Notes: generated from the sequence alone by a model not told the origin. Shown: positions 41,094 through 49,808, counted from the stretch's first letter. The stretch is DNA of 64,000 bases from Streptomyces muensis (GCF_021474425.1 NZ_JAKEIP010000005.1:1-64000); one strand, 5' to 3'. Numbers and translations are program-made.

Positions 41094-41926
41094 TGGCCGA
41101 CCGCGAGCACGGTTACGCGAAGTACAAGCGCGAGGGGTGCCGGTGCCCGATCTGCCGCGCTGCCAACGCCGCGTACGTCGCCAACCGGCAGAAGCAGATC
41201 ATCCTTCGGCGGTGGCAGCCGTATGTCGACGCCGAGCCTGTGCGTACCCACGTGCGGGGGCTCATGGAGGCCGGGATGCAGCGCCGTCACCTCGCCACGG
41301 CCGCCTGCATGTCGCACGGCGTCCTCGAGCGACTGCTGTACGGCCGGCCCTCACTGGGGAGGGCGCCCTCCCAGCGGATCCGCGCCCACCACGCCCGGGC
41401 GCTCCTGGTCCTGCGTGCCGACCCGGCGGCGCCGCCCTCCCGGATACCGATCGACGCCACCGGCTCATTACGGCGCGTGCGGGCGCTGGGGGCGATGGGC
41501 TTCCCCGACGCGGTGCTGGCCGGTGAGCTGGATATGCACCCGATGAACTTCCACACCATGCTCAGCCAGGCCACCGTCACCGTGGGCATGGCTCAGCGGG
41601 TGGCCGCCCTGTACGACCGGGCGTGGAACGCGGACCCGCGCGCCTTCGGCGCCACCGCCCGCGGCATCACCCGTACCCTGGCGCGCGCCGCGGCAGCCGG
41701 ATGGTCCTCCCCCCTCGCCTGGGACGACGAGTCGATCGACGACCCGGTGGCAGTCCCCGACCTCGGAGCCCGCGCGACCCGGACGGCCGCGCTCGTCGAG
41801 GACATCTCCTGGCTGATGGAGACGTGCGGGTACACCCGGCAGCAGGCCGCCGAGCGGATCGGGGTCACGAAGGCCGCGGTCGACCAGGCGTTCGCGCGGG
41901 CCAACCGGCGAGCGGAGGCGGCCTGA
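41093..41926 (+). CDS. HTH protein with N-terminal Cys motif
   Basis: 277 aa, GTG overlapping the upstream TAG. HGYAKYKREGCRCPICRAAN at the N-terminus is a common actinophage zinc motif. The rest is mostly helix-turn-helix-like repeats (LATAACMSHGVLERLLYG; QQAAERIGVTKAAVDQAFARA near the end). PLAWDDESIDDP is shared with the product at 59656 (PLAWDDDLIDNP), so the two are paralogues. Likely DNA-binding. Confidence 0.65.
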   Translation: MADREHGYAKYKREGCRCPICRAANAAYVANRQKQIILRRWQPYVDAEPVRTHVRGLMEAGMQRRHLATAACMSHGVLERLLYGRPSLGRAPSQRIRAHHARALLVLRADPAAPPSRIPIDATGSLRRVRALGAMGFPDAVLAGELDMHPMNFHTMLSQATVTVGMAQRVAALYDRAWNADPRAFGATARGITRTLARAAAAGWSSPLAWDDESIDDPVAVPDLGARATRTAALVEDISWLMETCGYTRQQAAERIGVTKAAVDQAFARANRRAEAA

Positions 41927-43191
41927 TGGCAGCGTTCGCCGTGACGTGGAGCGACCAGTTCGGCGGGGGCGGGGGTGTGCCCGGGGGCCTCGAGCAGGTG
42001 CCCGGCACGGTCGTCGTCCAGGCCGGCAACCACGCCGCACACTGCACGGCCACCTACAAGGCCAACCACCAGCATGTCCGGGTGCACCTGGCAGACCTCT
42101 CGCAGGTGGTGCCGTCGGCGTGGCCGCGGACCCACGCGCTGTGGTCGAGCCCGGAATGCACTCACCACACCGTCGCGCAGGGCCAGCCGCGGCTGCAGGG
42201 CGAGTTCGTCGACGGCCTGTTCTCCACGACCGGCGCCGACGAAACCGCCATCCGCTCGCGGGCCACCATGCACTGTGTCCCGAGGTTCGCTGAGTTCCAC
42301 CAGTACCTGTTCATCGTCGTGGAGAACGTGGTCGAGGCTCGCTTGTGGGGGCCGAAGCACAACAAGGGCGCCGCCTTCAACGCGTGGCTCGCCCAGTTGC
42401 GTGCGTGGGGCTACCGCCACCGCATCGTCTACGCGAACTCTGCGCACGCCGCCGCCTACGGGCCGGCCGCGCACACCAGCCGGGACCGCATGTACGTCGT
42501 GCTGTGGCACGAGTCCGTCGGCCGCACGCCGAACTTCGACAAGTGGATGCGCCCGCTCGTGGTGTGCGCCCGGCACGGGAAGGTGCAGGCGCTGCAGAGC
42601 TGGAAGCTGACGGACTCCTGCTCGCCGCAGCGGCCGTGGGGCAAGTACATCTCCCAGTACACCTGGCGCTGCCCTCACAAGGCGTGCGCCACCGTGGACC
42701 TGGAGCCGTACGCGCTGCGCCCGATCGCCGAGGTCCTGGACCTCTCCAACCCCGGCCCGCTGATCGGCGACCGCTACCTCCGCCCGCACAACGCGAACAC
42801 CTGGCGAAAGATCCAGGACGGGCACCTCAAGTACGGCGGCGCCCCGTTCATCGCCGAGCTGCGGGGTGGCGGCTCCACGCACCGGCCCACCAGCCGGCCC
42901 CTGTCAACGCTGACCGCAGGCGGCAACCACCACCTGTGGGTCAGCGGAACCGCTGCCGACGTCCGCGATCGGCACGCCCGGCTCGTGACGATCGACGAAC
43001 GGAAGGTCGCCATGACCTTCCCCGCCGACTACGAGCTGATCGCCACCGCCGAGAAGAAGCAGGACCGCGACAAGCAGCTGATCTCGATGGTCGGCAATGC
43101 CGTCACCGGCAACATCGCCCGCGACCTGGGGGCGATGGCCTTCGAATTCATCACCGGCCAGGAACTCGAACCCCTCGGGCTGGCGGCATGA
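41926..43191 (+). CDS. DNA (cytosine-5-)-methyltransferase
   Basis: 421 aa, ATG overlapping the upstream stop (TGATG). WSSPECTHHTVAQGQ (~73) contains the actinophage form of the catalytic PC motif (SPEC). IVVENVVEARLWG is motif VI (ENV). ISQYTWRCP, RPLSTLTAGGNHHL (motif IX region) and MVGNAVTGNIARDLGA (motif X) follow in order. It should methylate cytosine C5, probably to protect phage DNA or for its own modification. No restriction endonuclease is next to it. Confidence 0.82.
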   Translation: MAAFAVTWSDQFGGGGGVPGGLEQVPGTVVVQAGNHAAHCTATYKANHQHVRVHLADLSQVVPSAWPRTHALWSSPECTHHTVAQGQPRLQGEFVDGLFSTTGADETAIRSRATMHCVPRFAEFHQYLFIVVENVVEARLWGPKHNKGAAFNAWLAQLRAWGYRHRIVYANSAHAAAYGPAAHTSRDRMYVVLWHESVGRTPNFDKWMRPLVVCARHGKVQALQSWKLTDSCSPQRPWGKYISQYTWRCPHKACATVDLEPYALRPIAEVLDLSNPGPLIGDRYLRPHNANTWRKIQDGHLKYGGAPFIAELRGGGSTHRPTSRPLSTLTAGGNHHLWVSGTAADVRDRHARLVTIDERKVAMTFPADYELIATAEKKQDRDKQLISMVGNAVTGNIARDLGAMAFEFITGQELEPLGLAA

Positions 43192-43248
43192 CCGCCGCCC
43201 GCCGGGTCGCCCTGGCCCCGACCGCGCCGTGGACGGAGGTGAACTCCC

Positions 43249-43461
43249 ATGCGCATCCGCTGCCTTGCCGCCGCGGCGCTCACCGGTGCTGCCGTCTTGT
43301 GGTGGCACCGCCGCCGGGTCGACCAGGCCCTGGCCGGCGAACGGCTGGAGCGGGTCCTCGAGCGTGCTGTGCACCGCCGGACCCGGTCCGAGCTGGCCGC
43401 GACGCTCGTCGTCGCCGAGGCCACCGACGTGATTATCCGGGCGCAGGCCCGCGAGGAGTGA
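43249..43461 (+). CDS. 70-aa protein with N-terminal hydrophobic helix
   Basis: ATG start behind GGAGGTG. MRIRCLAAAALTGAAVLWWH starts with a signal-anchor-like helix, then a basic helix (RRRVDQALAGERLERVLERA). Possibly membrane-anchored. Function unknown. Confidence 0.5.
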   Translation: MRIRCLAAAALTGAAVLWWHRRRVDQALAGERLERVLERAVHRRTRSELAATLVVAEATDVIIRAQAREE

Positions 43462-43469
43462 GGATCGAC

Positions 43470-44060
43470 ATGCTCAGCCCCGACCAGAACGCCGCCCTCT
43501 CCGAACTCGAAGCCCACCCGAACTGGCCGCTGCGGTCGTGCGCGGTCACCGACGAACTCGGCGAGTTCGTCATCGACCCGGACCTCTTCTACACGCCCGG
43601 TGCCGCCAACGAGCGGGACGCCAAGAAGGTCTGCCTGAGCGGCTGCCCGGTCCTGGCGGCCTGCCGCGCCTACGCCCTCGGCGGCAGCGGATGGTGGGAG
43701 TCCGACGGCGTGTGGGGCGGGATGACCGCCGACGAACGCCGTGCGGAGCGCCGGGCACAGAAGAAGCGGCGCGCCCGGCTCGCCCGCCAGGGCGACAAGC
43801 GGCCCCAGCCGACGGAGAACTGGGAGCCCTCCCCGGCGCAGGCGTCACTGCTGCAGGCCCTGGCCGAGCAGCCGGACCTGCGGGCCGCGGCCGAGACGAT
43901 GAAGCGGCCCTACCCCAACGTCCGCTGGGTGTACGCCCAGATGTGCGAGCAGCTCGGCTTCCACTCCGACGAGCTGACGGTGCCCGCGCTCCTCGAGGAG
44001 GCCGCCAAGCGAATCTCCGGCGAGCGGCCGTCCGGCCCCGAGCTGGAGGCCGCCGCGTGA
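43470..44060 (+). CDS. WhiB-family iron-sulfur regulator with unusual Cys spacing
   Basis: 196 aa, ATG start. SCAVTDELGEFVIDPDLFYTPG, then KKVCLSGCPVLAACRAYAL and GVWGGMTADERR, the G[VI]WGG turn and C-terminal basic part of WhiB proteins. The second and third Cys are C-x3-C instead of the usual C-x2-C. An additional ~80-residue C-terminal region looks HTH-like (RAAAETMKRPYPNVRWVYAQM). It may repress or activate phage or host genes through sigma factor. Confidence 0.8.
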   Translation: MLSPDQNAALSELEAHPNWPLRSCAVTDELGEFVIDPDLFYTPGAANERDAKKVCLSGCPVLAACRAYALGGSGWWESDGVWGGMTADERRAERRAQKKRRARLARQGDKRPQPTENWEPSPAQASLLQALAEQPDLRAAAETMKRPYPNVRWVYAQMCEQLGFHSDELTVPALLEEAAKRISGERPSGPELEAAA

Positions 44061-44506
44061 CGACGGCCCTCCTCCCCCTGCGCCCGGCGCCCGCGGACGA
44101 CGAGCCGCGCACCGCCGCACCCGCTGTACCGGTGCGGCGCGGCCGGGGCCGGCCGCCGGCCCTGACCAACCCGGAGCAGATCGAGCAGCTGCTCACCGAC
44201 ATCAGCCGGGGCGCCACGGTGGCCGAGGCCGCAGCATCGGCCGGGCTGTCGAGGACCCCGGTGTACAACCTGCGCCAGCACGACTCGGTGTTCGCGGCAG
44301 CCCTGACGCTCGCTCAGAAAGCAGGCAAGCAGGCGCGGCGCGCGGCCGGGCCGGAGCTCCAGGTCGACCAGCACGGCACGGAGTCGAGCTACACCAAGCG
44401 CCGTTGCCCCTGCGAGCCCTGCCGGGCCGCCGGCACCCAGGCCCGCAACCGCCGTCGCGCCGCGACCGGCGACACCACCAACGCCCCTGCCGCTGCGGCA
44501 GCCTGA
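44057..44506 (+). CDS. AT-hook plus HTH protein with Cys tail
   Basis: 149 aa, GTG overlapping the upstream stop. VRRGRGRPPALTNPEQ (~27-42) has an AT-hook core (GRGRP) leading into a resolvase-type HTH (TDISRGATVAEAAASAGLSRTPVYNLR). The C-terminal SSYTKRRCPCEPCRAAGTQ is the actinophage CxCxxC motif. Probably DNA-binding. Last gene of the early operon. Confidence 0.65.
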   Translation: MTTALLPLRPAPADDEPRTAAPAVPVRRGRGRPPALTNPEQIEQLLTDISRGATVAEAAASAGLSRTPVYNLRQHDSVFAAALTLAQKAGKQARRAAGPELQVDQHGTESSYTKRRCPCEPCRAAGTQARNRRRAATGDTTNAPAAAAA

Positions 44507-45255
44507 CAGGAAGGAAAACGCCGTGAACACCTGCGAAAAGTCGATGCGACACGTCGGAGTGAAGGTGGTCGCAATCCACGCGGTCGCAGAGGTAGGCTCA
44601 GCCCTGGCCATATTTGGGGATCACGGATCCGGTGGCCGCACTAGTCCGAAAACGCTTATGGCCCCCGCCACCCCCGGAGTGGACGCCGGGGTAACGAGGG
44701 CCGAAAAAGCGCCGAGACCGTGTTGGGACGGCCGAGGCATGAGCCATCGTACCCGTGCATCCAGTGCACGGCACATGAGGACCCACCCGGGCAGCGCATA
44801 CGCGCCATGCCCGAGGGCGGGTCTTGGCATGTCTCGGACTGTTCTTCTTCCTCGATTCCGCACCGGCGGCGCCGTCTTCGGCGTGATCTCGCAGCGGAAG
44901 AGGGATGGCCAGGTCCTCCCCCGAAGGGGGGCTGGCATGACGTAGGTCTGCCGCGGAGGTGATTGCCCCGCAATCACGGAACCCTCCGCCGGCCGCTGTT
45001 CGCCGACCAGTTGATTGCCCGTCAACCAGTCGAGCCACGCGCGGCCACTTCCAACGGTGGTCAGTTCAGGTGCCCGCCTGCACTTCCCACTAGGGCCCGA
45101 TCGCCCGGTCGCTACTCGGCCGTTCGGGACTTCACCGCCCATCACAGGGGCGGGTTACTGCTCAAACACCCACCTTCAGAAGCACTTCCGAGAGGCCGTT
45201 TTCACGCCCCCTTCGTGCTTCGAAAGGCAAATGAGCCCCCAGGAGGGGTCTCGTT
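44507..45255. other. Non-coding region before rep-like gene (candidate origin/control region)
   Basis: About 750 bp with no gene I would support. It contains short hairpins (CCCCGG...CCGGGG near 44672, CGTGCA-TCCAG-TGCACG at 44755, CCCCC-GAA-GGGGG near 44923), one perfect parS-like site (44959) and a degenerate one (45011). TAGGCT near 44595 could be a -10. Position in front of the initiator-like gene suggests replication control, possibly a regulatory RNA. Confidence 0.4.
44959..44977. promoter_or_regulatory. parS-like palindrome
   Basis: GTGATTGCCCCGCAATCAC, first of the main array, upstream of the rep-like gene. Confidence 0.75.
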
Positions 45256-46641
45256 TTGCCGCCCTCCGGAGAGGACGACGAGCCCATAATGCAGCACAGC
45301 GCTGCCGTTTGTCAGCTCGACCCTGCCCAAATGGGGAGTGTCGAGCCCTTCACCACCCCTGCGGGCGACACATCTGCGCCCAAACCTGACCCCTCCACGC
45401 CGTCGGCCGAGGCAGCACGAGACCGCTTCGAGTTGGTCCGCGGCAGCGCCCAGGACGTCATGCACACCGCCTCGCGCCGCTGCGAGCCGCGCGACTGGCT
45501 GGTCGCGCTGGACTGGCTGATCTTCGAAGCGAAGCTCCACCCGAAGGCCACCCTCACCACAATGCGCGTGGCGATGGACCTGGCCGCCCGCATGGACTAC
45601 CGGCGGGGCATCGTCCTGTACGACCTCCTGGGCACCGCGGCCAAGCTGAAGGTGGACAAGTCCACGGTGAAGCGGCACGTGGCGTACCTCCGCGAACTCG
45701 GCGCCCTGGTCTGGCTCGAGCACGGTTCCAAGCGCAACCTGCGTCTGCCGGGCCGGAAGTACACCGCCACCGCCACGATCTACGGCGCGACCATCCCGCT
45801 CGCGTACGACGCCGCCAAGGGCCACCGGCTACGAGGCACCGGCTACGAGGCGACGGTCATCGGCTTCACGGAGGCCGGCCGGGAGCAGGCTGTGGCGAAG
45901 GCGAAGGAGTCGGCTGCGGGGCGCCTTGCGCCCCCTTCTCGTGGTGGTTCCGCCCACGTACCTGCTGATGTTGATGGTGGGAAAGAGAAAGCTACGCGCA
46001 GCGCGCGGGCCTCGAGGATCAAGCCGCCGAAGACGAGCACCCTGGGCCACAAGGTGACCGCTGCCCTGTTCCAGGCCGCCGACCGTCTCGCTCGCCGACT
46101 GCGCCCGCTGCACAACTGGACCCAGCGAGCCAAGATCAGCGAGTTGTCGTGGGTGCTGGTCGACAAGCTCGCCGAGGGATGCACCGAGCAGCAGGTCGAC
46201 GTCTGGCTGCGGGACATCTCGCCCTCGGTCGTCGCCGGCCTGGACTGGCGGCCGACCCGGCCCCACACGTACATCGCCAGCTGGCTGCTGCGGGAGCGGG
46301 CCGTCCGCGAAGGCGATGCCCAGCTGCAGCAGGACTGGGCCAACGCGGTCGCGCCGAATGCCGACTTCGCCGCGGCGGTGCAGGAGACCCGCGAGCGGCA
46401 GGCCGAGGACGACGACTACCCGCAGTGTGCGGGCCTCGAGGACCTCGACGAAGAGACCCGTAAGCGAATGCGGGCCGAGGCGTGGGCCGCCTACAAGTAC
46501 GACGGCGACCCCGGGCTGGTGCTGACCACGTACGAGTTGGCCGGCCCGCAGGTTGCCGTCGCGCTGTACGGGCCGGAGCTGGTCGACCTGTGCCAGAAGC
46601 TCCACTCCAACGCCAACAACCCCCGCATCCGCCTGCACTGA
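45256..46641 (+). CDS. Putative replication initiator with winged-helix N-terminus
   Basis: 461 aa from the TTG at 45256, nine bases after AGGAGGGG; an ATG at 45289 lacks such a site. Residues ~70-170 form a winged helix of Rep type (KLHPKATLTTMRVAMDLAARM, GTAAKLKVDKSTVKRHVAYLRELGALVWLE). A charged linker with a mid-protein basic region (~245-275) leads to a C-terminal helical domain (AKISELSWVLVDKLAEGCTEQQVDVWLRD). It stands at the head of the dciA-like/parB/parA block. The initiator role is inferred from architecture and context. Confidence 0.55.
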   Translation: MPPSGEDDEPIMQHSAAVCQLDPAQMGSVEPFTTPAGDTSAPKPDPSTPSAEAARDRFELVRGSAQDVMHTASRRCEPRDWLVALDWLIFEAKLHPKATLTTMRVAMDLAARMDYRRGIVLYDLLGTAAKLKVDKSTVKRHVAYLRELGALVWLEHGSKRNLRLPGRKYTATATIYGATIPLAYDAAKGHRLRGTGYEATVIGFTEAGREQAVAKAKESAAGRLAPPSRGGSAHVPADVDGGKEKATRSARASRIKPPKTSTLGHKVTAALFQAADRLARRLRPLHNWTQRAKISELSWVLVDKLAEGCTEQQVDVWLRDISPSVVAGLDWRPTRPHTYIASWLLRERAVREGDAQLQQDWANAVAPNADFAAAVQETRERQAEDDDYPQCAGLEDLDEETRKRMRAEAWAAYKYDGDPGLVLTTYELAGPQVAVALYGPELVDLCQKLHSNANNPRIRLH

Positions 46642-46664
46642 CAGCGCGTCAGGAGAGACTCCAC

Positions 46665-46991
46665 ATGTCCCGCCACCTCACGGCCAGCTCGATAACGGAC
46701 CCTGATCTGGACGACCTTCTCGCCGAACTGGGCCGCCTGCGTGCCGCGCTCGCCCTGCACGTCCCCGTCGAAACCGAGGGGCGGACCGTGTGCTCGGCCT
46801 GCCGGAGCGAGTGGCGCTGCCCCACCGTGCTGGCCGCAGCCCCGCCGCCGGTGATTGCCCCGCAATCACCTCGAGCCCTGGACGGCGACCCGGAGGCCCG
46901 GCCCGGAGTGATTGCGGGGCAATCACCCTCCCCCGCGTCGGCCGCGTCGGCCGAGGTGATTGCGGGGCAATCACTCCCGGAGGCGCGATGA
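46665..46991 (+). CDS. Small Cys protein carrying three parS-like sites in its coding sequence
   Basis: 108 aa, ATG start after AGGAGAG. Residues ~11-40 are helical; CSACRSEWRC (~44-53) may bind zinc. The last 50 residues contain VIAPQS once and VIAGQS twice, each the translation of a palindromic site, separated by low-complexity Pro/Ser/Ala. The tail therefore seems to exist because DNA sites sit there. Stop overlaps the next start (ATGA). Confidence 0.6.
   Translation: MSRHLTASSITDPDLDDLLAELGRLRAALALHVPVETEGRTVCSACRSEWRCPTVLAAAPPPVIAPQSPRALDGDPEARPGVIAGQSPSPASAASAEVIAGQSLPEAR
46851..46869. promoter_or_regulatory. parS-like palindrome inside gene
   Basis: GTGATTGCCCCGCAATCAC, read in frame as VIAPQS plus the next codon. 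Confidence 0.75.
46908..46926. promoter_or_regulatory. parS-like palindrome inside gene
   Basis: GTGATTGCGGGGCAATCAC, in frame as VIAGQS. Confidence 0.75.
46956..46974. promoter_or_regulatory. parS-like palindrome inside gene
   Basis: GTGATTGCGGGGCAATCAC, in frame as VIAGQS, 48 bp after the previous copy. Confidence 0.75.
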
Positions 46992-47776
46992 CGACGGATG
47001 TGCCTCCCGCAAGCGGTGCCGACCTGGCCCGCATTGCCCTGCGCCAGGCGAAGGAGGCGGCCCGCCGGCAGGGGAATCAGCAGGCGCCCAAGCCGAAGCG
47101 GACCATACGCCGGCGCCGCTACGACGGACGCGACCCGCTGTCCCTGGGCAGCATCTGGAAGCAGTGGCTCGTCGACAACGGCTGGGAAGAAGCCGCCGAC
47201 GGCGGCAGCCTCCTCAACCAGTGGCCGTCGATCATCGGCGAGGACCGCGCAGCCCACTGGCACGCCGTGAAGTACGACGAGACGACGAAGACCCTGACCG
47301 TCGTGTGCGAGTCGGACTCCTGGGCACGGATGCTGTCACTGGTCTCCCGGCAGCTGTGCGACGACGTGAACCGTGCGCTGAAGCCGGGCACGCTCACCAC
47401 CATCAAGGTCCGCAAGGGAGTCCACCGGCCAGCGTCCGCACCGGAACCGTCCGCTGCCGAGCCCGCGCCTTCCCCGCCGACCCGCTCCCAGCCGCCCGGG
47501 ACTCAACCGACGTCCGACTACGCCCAGGTCCGGGAGCGGCTGCGGGAAGAGAAGGCCCAGCGCGACGCGGCCCGCGGCACCCCGTACGTGCCGCTGACCC
47601 GGATGCGGATCCAGGCGGACCCGGACGACCACGTCGAGGCGCAGTACCTGCAGCAGAGCCTCGAGGAGGACAGGGCGCGCAAGGCCGACACCCACGCCCG
47701 GGCCCTGCGAGAGGCCCGGCGGCAGAAGGCCGCCGCAGCCCGTGCTTCCACACCCAGCGACCCCGCGCCTTCATGA
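46988..47776 (+). CDS. DUF721 / DciA-like protein
   Basis: 262 aa, ATG overlapping the upstream stop. Residues ~35-140 follow the DUF721 domain of chromosomal Streptomyces DciA closely: RRRRYDGRDPLSLGSIWKQ, LLNQWPSIIGEDRAAHW, LTVVCESDSWARMLSLVSRQL, then VNRALKPGTLTTIKVRKG. DciA proteins load or regulate the replicative helicase DnaB in bacteria without DnaC. The C-terminal ~100 residues are a Pro/Ser linker and a charged coiled coil. Next to an initiator-like gene, this suggests the element recruits the host helicase itself. Confidence 0.75.
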   Translation: MTTDVPPASGADLARIALRQAKEAARRQGNQQAPKPKRTIRRRRYDGRDPLSLGSIWKQWLVDNGWEEAADGGSLLNQWPSIIGEDRAAHWHAVKYDETTKTLTVVCESDSWARMLSLVSRQLCDDVNRALKPGTLTTIKVRKGVHRPASAPEPSAAEPAPSPPTRSQPPGTQPTSDYAQVRERLREEKAQRDAARGTPYVPLTRMRIQADPDDHVEAQYLQQSLEEDRARKADTHARALREARRQKAAAARASTPSDPAPS

Positions 47777-47803
47777 CGCGGGCCGAGAGAGAAGGACCCC
47801 CGA

Positions 47804-48022
47804 GTGCAGAACGCGCCGTCGCATGACCCCCGCCGTCCCGGTGCAGTGATTGCCCCGCAATCACCCCGGCCGCGCGACACCTACCCCCGGCCGGCCATCC
47901 CGGAGCAGATATTCCAGGAGCCGGTCTACCTCGTCGCGGTGTCTGCGCCCCAACGCACCGCTGCAGAGGGCATACTGAGCGCGGACGAGCCAGCCGAGGC
48001 CGCCGATCTCGCTCCGCAGTGA
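47804..48022 (+). CDS. Possible 72-aa protein spanning a parS-like site
   Basis: GTG start after GAGAGAAGGA. It contains VIAPQS from the site at 47846, and its stop codon (TGA) lies inside the site at 48019. The middle (IFQEPVYLVAVSAPQRTAAE) looks coding; the rest is low complexity. Could be spurious. Confidence 0.4.
   Translation: MQNAPSHDPRRPGAVIAPQSPRPRDTYPRPAIPEQIFQEPVYLVAVSAPQRTAAEGILSADEPAEAADLAPQ
47846..47864. promoter_or_regulatory. parS-like palindrome
   Basis: GTGATTGCCCCGCAATCAC. Confidence 0.75.
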
Positions 48023-48037
48023 TTGCCCCGCAATCAC
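48019..48037. promoter_or_regulatory. parS-like palindrome upstream of parB
   Basis: GTGATTGCCCCGCAATCAC, 170 bp before the parB start. It also holds a stop codon for the gene before it and a GTG in the parB frame. Confidence 0.75.
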
Positions 48038-48207
48038 CTTGCGCCGTCCACGACTTCCCGCCGGACCCACCGCCGCAGGGTGCATTTCTGCTCATCTCGG
48101 ACACAGTGCGCGCCCGTATCGGACGCCACCCCTCCGGCCGCCCCGTGCCGACGGATAAGCTCGCGGCTGAGACCCACTACATCAGCACCACCTCCCCCGG
48201 AGACCCG

Positions 48208-49470
48208 ATGGCCGGAATGCCAAACAACGTCAGTCTCGGTACCCACCGAGCGGCAGCAGAACAACAGCGCCTGTTCAACAAGGGGACGTCTGAACTTCCC
48301 GTTGAGGACCTGCTGCCCAGCCCAGAGAACGGCCGCAAGCGGCTCCGTAACGTCGAGGGGCTTGCCGACTCCTACGACGAAGACGGAGTCGTCCAGGCGC
48401 TGACCGTCGTCACTGCCGAGGCGTACGTCAAGCACTATCCGAAGCACCGCGAGTACGTCGCGAAGTCCGGCAAGCCCTTCGTCGTTCTGCACGGCCACCG
48501 CCGACTGGCCGCCGCGAAACTGCGGGGGCTGGAGAAGGTGCCGGTCTTCATCCGCAAGACCGTGTCGGAGAACGGCTCGCTGCGGATCGCCGCGATGAAG
48601 GAGAACGAGCAGCGGCTGGGACTGGACCCCATTGAGCAGGGTGCCGACTACCAGGCTGCGCTCGACGAGCTGGGCATCTCTCAGCGGGAGCTCGCGAAGC
48701 GCCTCGGGAAGGGGACGTCGCAGACGGCCATCTCCCACAAGATCAAGCTCCTGAGCCTCATCGAGCCGCTGCAGCAGGCGGTCATCGACCACTGGTGCAG
48801 GCAGCGGGGCCTCGAGTTCGAGTTCGGCGGGGAGCGGCTGCTGCCCATCAAGGAGGCCGCCACCGTTCTCGCCGGCCTGCGCGAGGACCTCCAGCAAGCG
48901 TACGTCGACGGCACGCTGTCCTTCGCCGACGCCGAGGTCATCGTCAAGAGCAAGGTGCCGCTGGAGCAGCAGCACCTTCCGTCCGAGCAGACCAAGGAGC
49001 CGGAGTCCGGCACCAACCAGCAGGAGACCGGGGCCGGCGAGAACGGCTCCGCGCAGCAGTCCCAGCCGGAGACCACTGGGGACGGCGGCACCGGCCAGCA
49101 GCAGGAGTCCGGCAACGGCGCTGAAGGCGGCGGGGAGAACAAGCCCGCGGGCACCGAGCAGAACACGTTCCCCTCCCAGCGGAACACCGAGACAGGGGAG
49201 GGCGAGCAGACCGGGGATGCCTCCGAGAAGCCCGAGACGGGAACCGGGGAGCCGCCGCAGAACCTGCCGGAGGCCACCACCACCGGCTCCAACGGGGGTG
49301 CGCAGTCGCCCGTCGGCACGGAGACTCAGCAGCCTGCGGGGACGGTTGCCACGGTCTCGGACCGGGGCGTCATCGCCGTGACCACGGTGAAGGACATCTA
49401 CACCGGTCTCAAGGAGCGCCTCTCCCCTGCCGAGTTCGAGGAGCTGCAGGAGCTCATCCTGAGCGACTGA
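48208..49470 (+). CDS. parB: ParB-family partition protein
   Basis: 420 aa from the ATG at 48208 (GGAGA upstream); the frame is open to 48019 but the extra residues are low complexity. ParB/Srx landmarks: LPVEDLLPSPENGRKRL, VVLHGHRRLAAAKLRGLEKVP (box II, His where Glu is usual in GERR), MKENEQRLGLDPIEQGADYQ, then the HTH ISQRELAKRLGKGTSQTAISHKI. A ~120-residue Gln/Glu/Gly-rich disordered linker precedes a short C-terminal helix pair (KERLSPAEFEELQELIL), probably the dimerisation end. It should bind the palindromes around it. Confidence 0.88.
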   Translation: MAGMPNNVSLGTHRAAAEQQRLFNKGTSELPVEDLLPSPENGRKRLRNVEGLADSYDEDGVVQALTVVTAEAYVKHYPKHREYVAKSGKPFVVLHGHRRLAAAKLRGLEKVPVFIRKTVSENGSLRIAAMKENEQRLGLDPIEQGADYQAALDELGISQRELAKRLGKGTSQTAISHKIKLLSLIEPLQQAVIDHWCRQRGLEFEFGGERLLPIKEAATVLAGLREDLQQAYVDGTLSFADAEVIVKSKVPLEQQHLPSEQTKEPESGTNQQETGAGENGSAQQSQPETTGDGGTGQQQESGNGAEGGGENKPAGTEQNTFPSQRNTETGEGEQTGDASEKPETGTGEPPQNLPEATTTGSNGGAQSPVGTETQQPAGTVATVSDRGVIAVTTVKDIYTGLKERLSPAEFEELQELILSD

Positions 49471-49489
49471 AGCGCCGCCGCTTTCCACG

Positions 49490-49535
49490 AGTCGCCTCGT
49501 CGAGTGATTTCTCGGCGGGGCGACTGGCGTTTTTC
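49490..49535 (+). terminator. Intrinsic terminator after parB
   Basis: AGTCGCC / GGCGACT outer stem with an inner CGTCGAG / CTCGGCG stem, followed by GGCGTTTTTCC. It separates parB from parA. Confidence 0.8.
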
Positions 49536-49620
49536 CTGCCTGGCGCGATAACGTGCGCCCCAGCATTCCCCTTCCTACCGTGCCTGCCACGCTCTCACCG
49601 CGTCGGCCCCGCGCACGCGG

Positions 49621-49639
49621 GTGATTGCGGGGCAATCAC
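49621..49639. promoter_or_regulatory. parS-like palindrome upstream of parA
   Basis: GTGATTGCGGGGCAATCAC, 170 bp before the parA start. Confidence 0.75.
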
Positions 49640-49776
49640 TTCACTCCCCCGATGTTCCGTCAGCGGACCTGACGGCTCAGGCGGACGACACGGCAGGAAC
49701 TCGTACTCACTCAGCCCTTCACACGCCGGCACGATGCCTCCTGGTGCTCCGCCACTCCCCCGCCAGGATCCCGTGC

Positions 49777-49795
49777 GTGATTGCGGGGCAATCAC
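49777..49795. promoter_or_regulatory. parS-like palindrome adjacent to parA start
   Basis: GTGATTGCGGGGCAATCAC ends 13 bp before the parA ATG, so bound ParB could block parA expression. Confidence 0.75.
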
Positions 49796-49808
49796 TGTGG
49801 AGATCTCC

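Noticed and set aside
44523..44945. 140-residue frame with a GTG start and an AAGGAAAA site after the AT-hook gene
   Set aside because: Composition is not protein-like (Arg/Gly/Pro/Ser low order), it spans several hairpins, and no domain is visible; treated as non-coding control region.
45011..45026. Thirteenth parS-like site TTGATTGCCCGTCAA
   Set aside because: Arms are shorter and mismatched relative to the other copies; at best a decayed site.
48019..48207. 63-residue N-terminal extension of ParB from the GTG inside a palindrome
   Set aside because: The extension is low complexity and has no ribosome site, whereas the ATG at 48208 has GGAGA and begins the conserved sequence.
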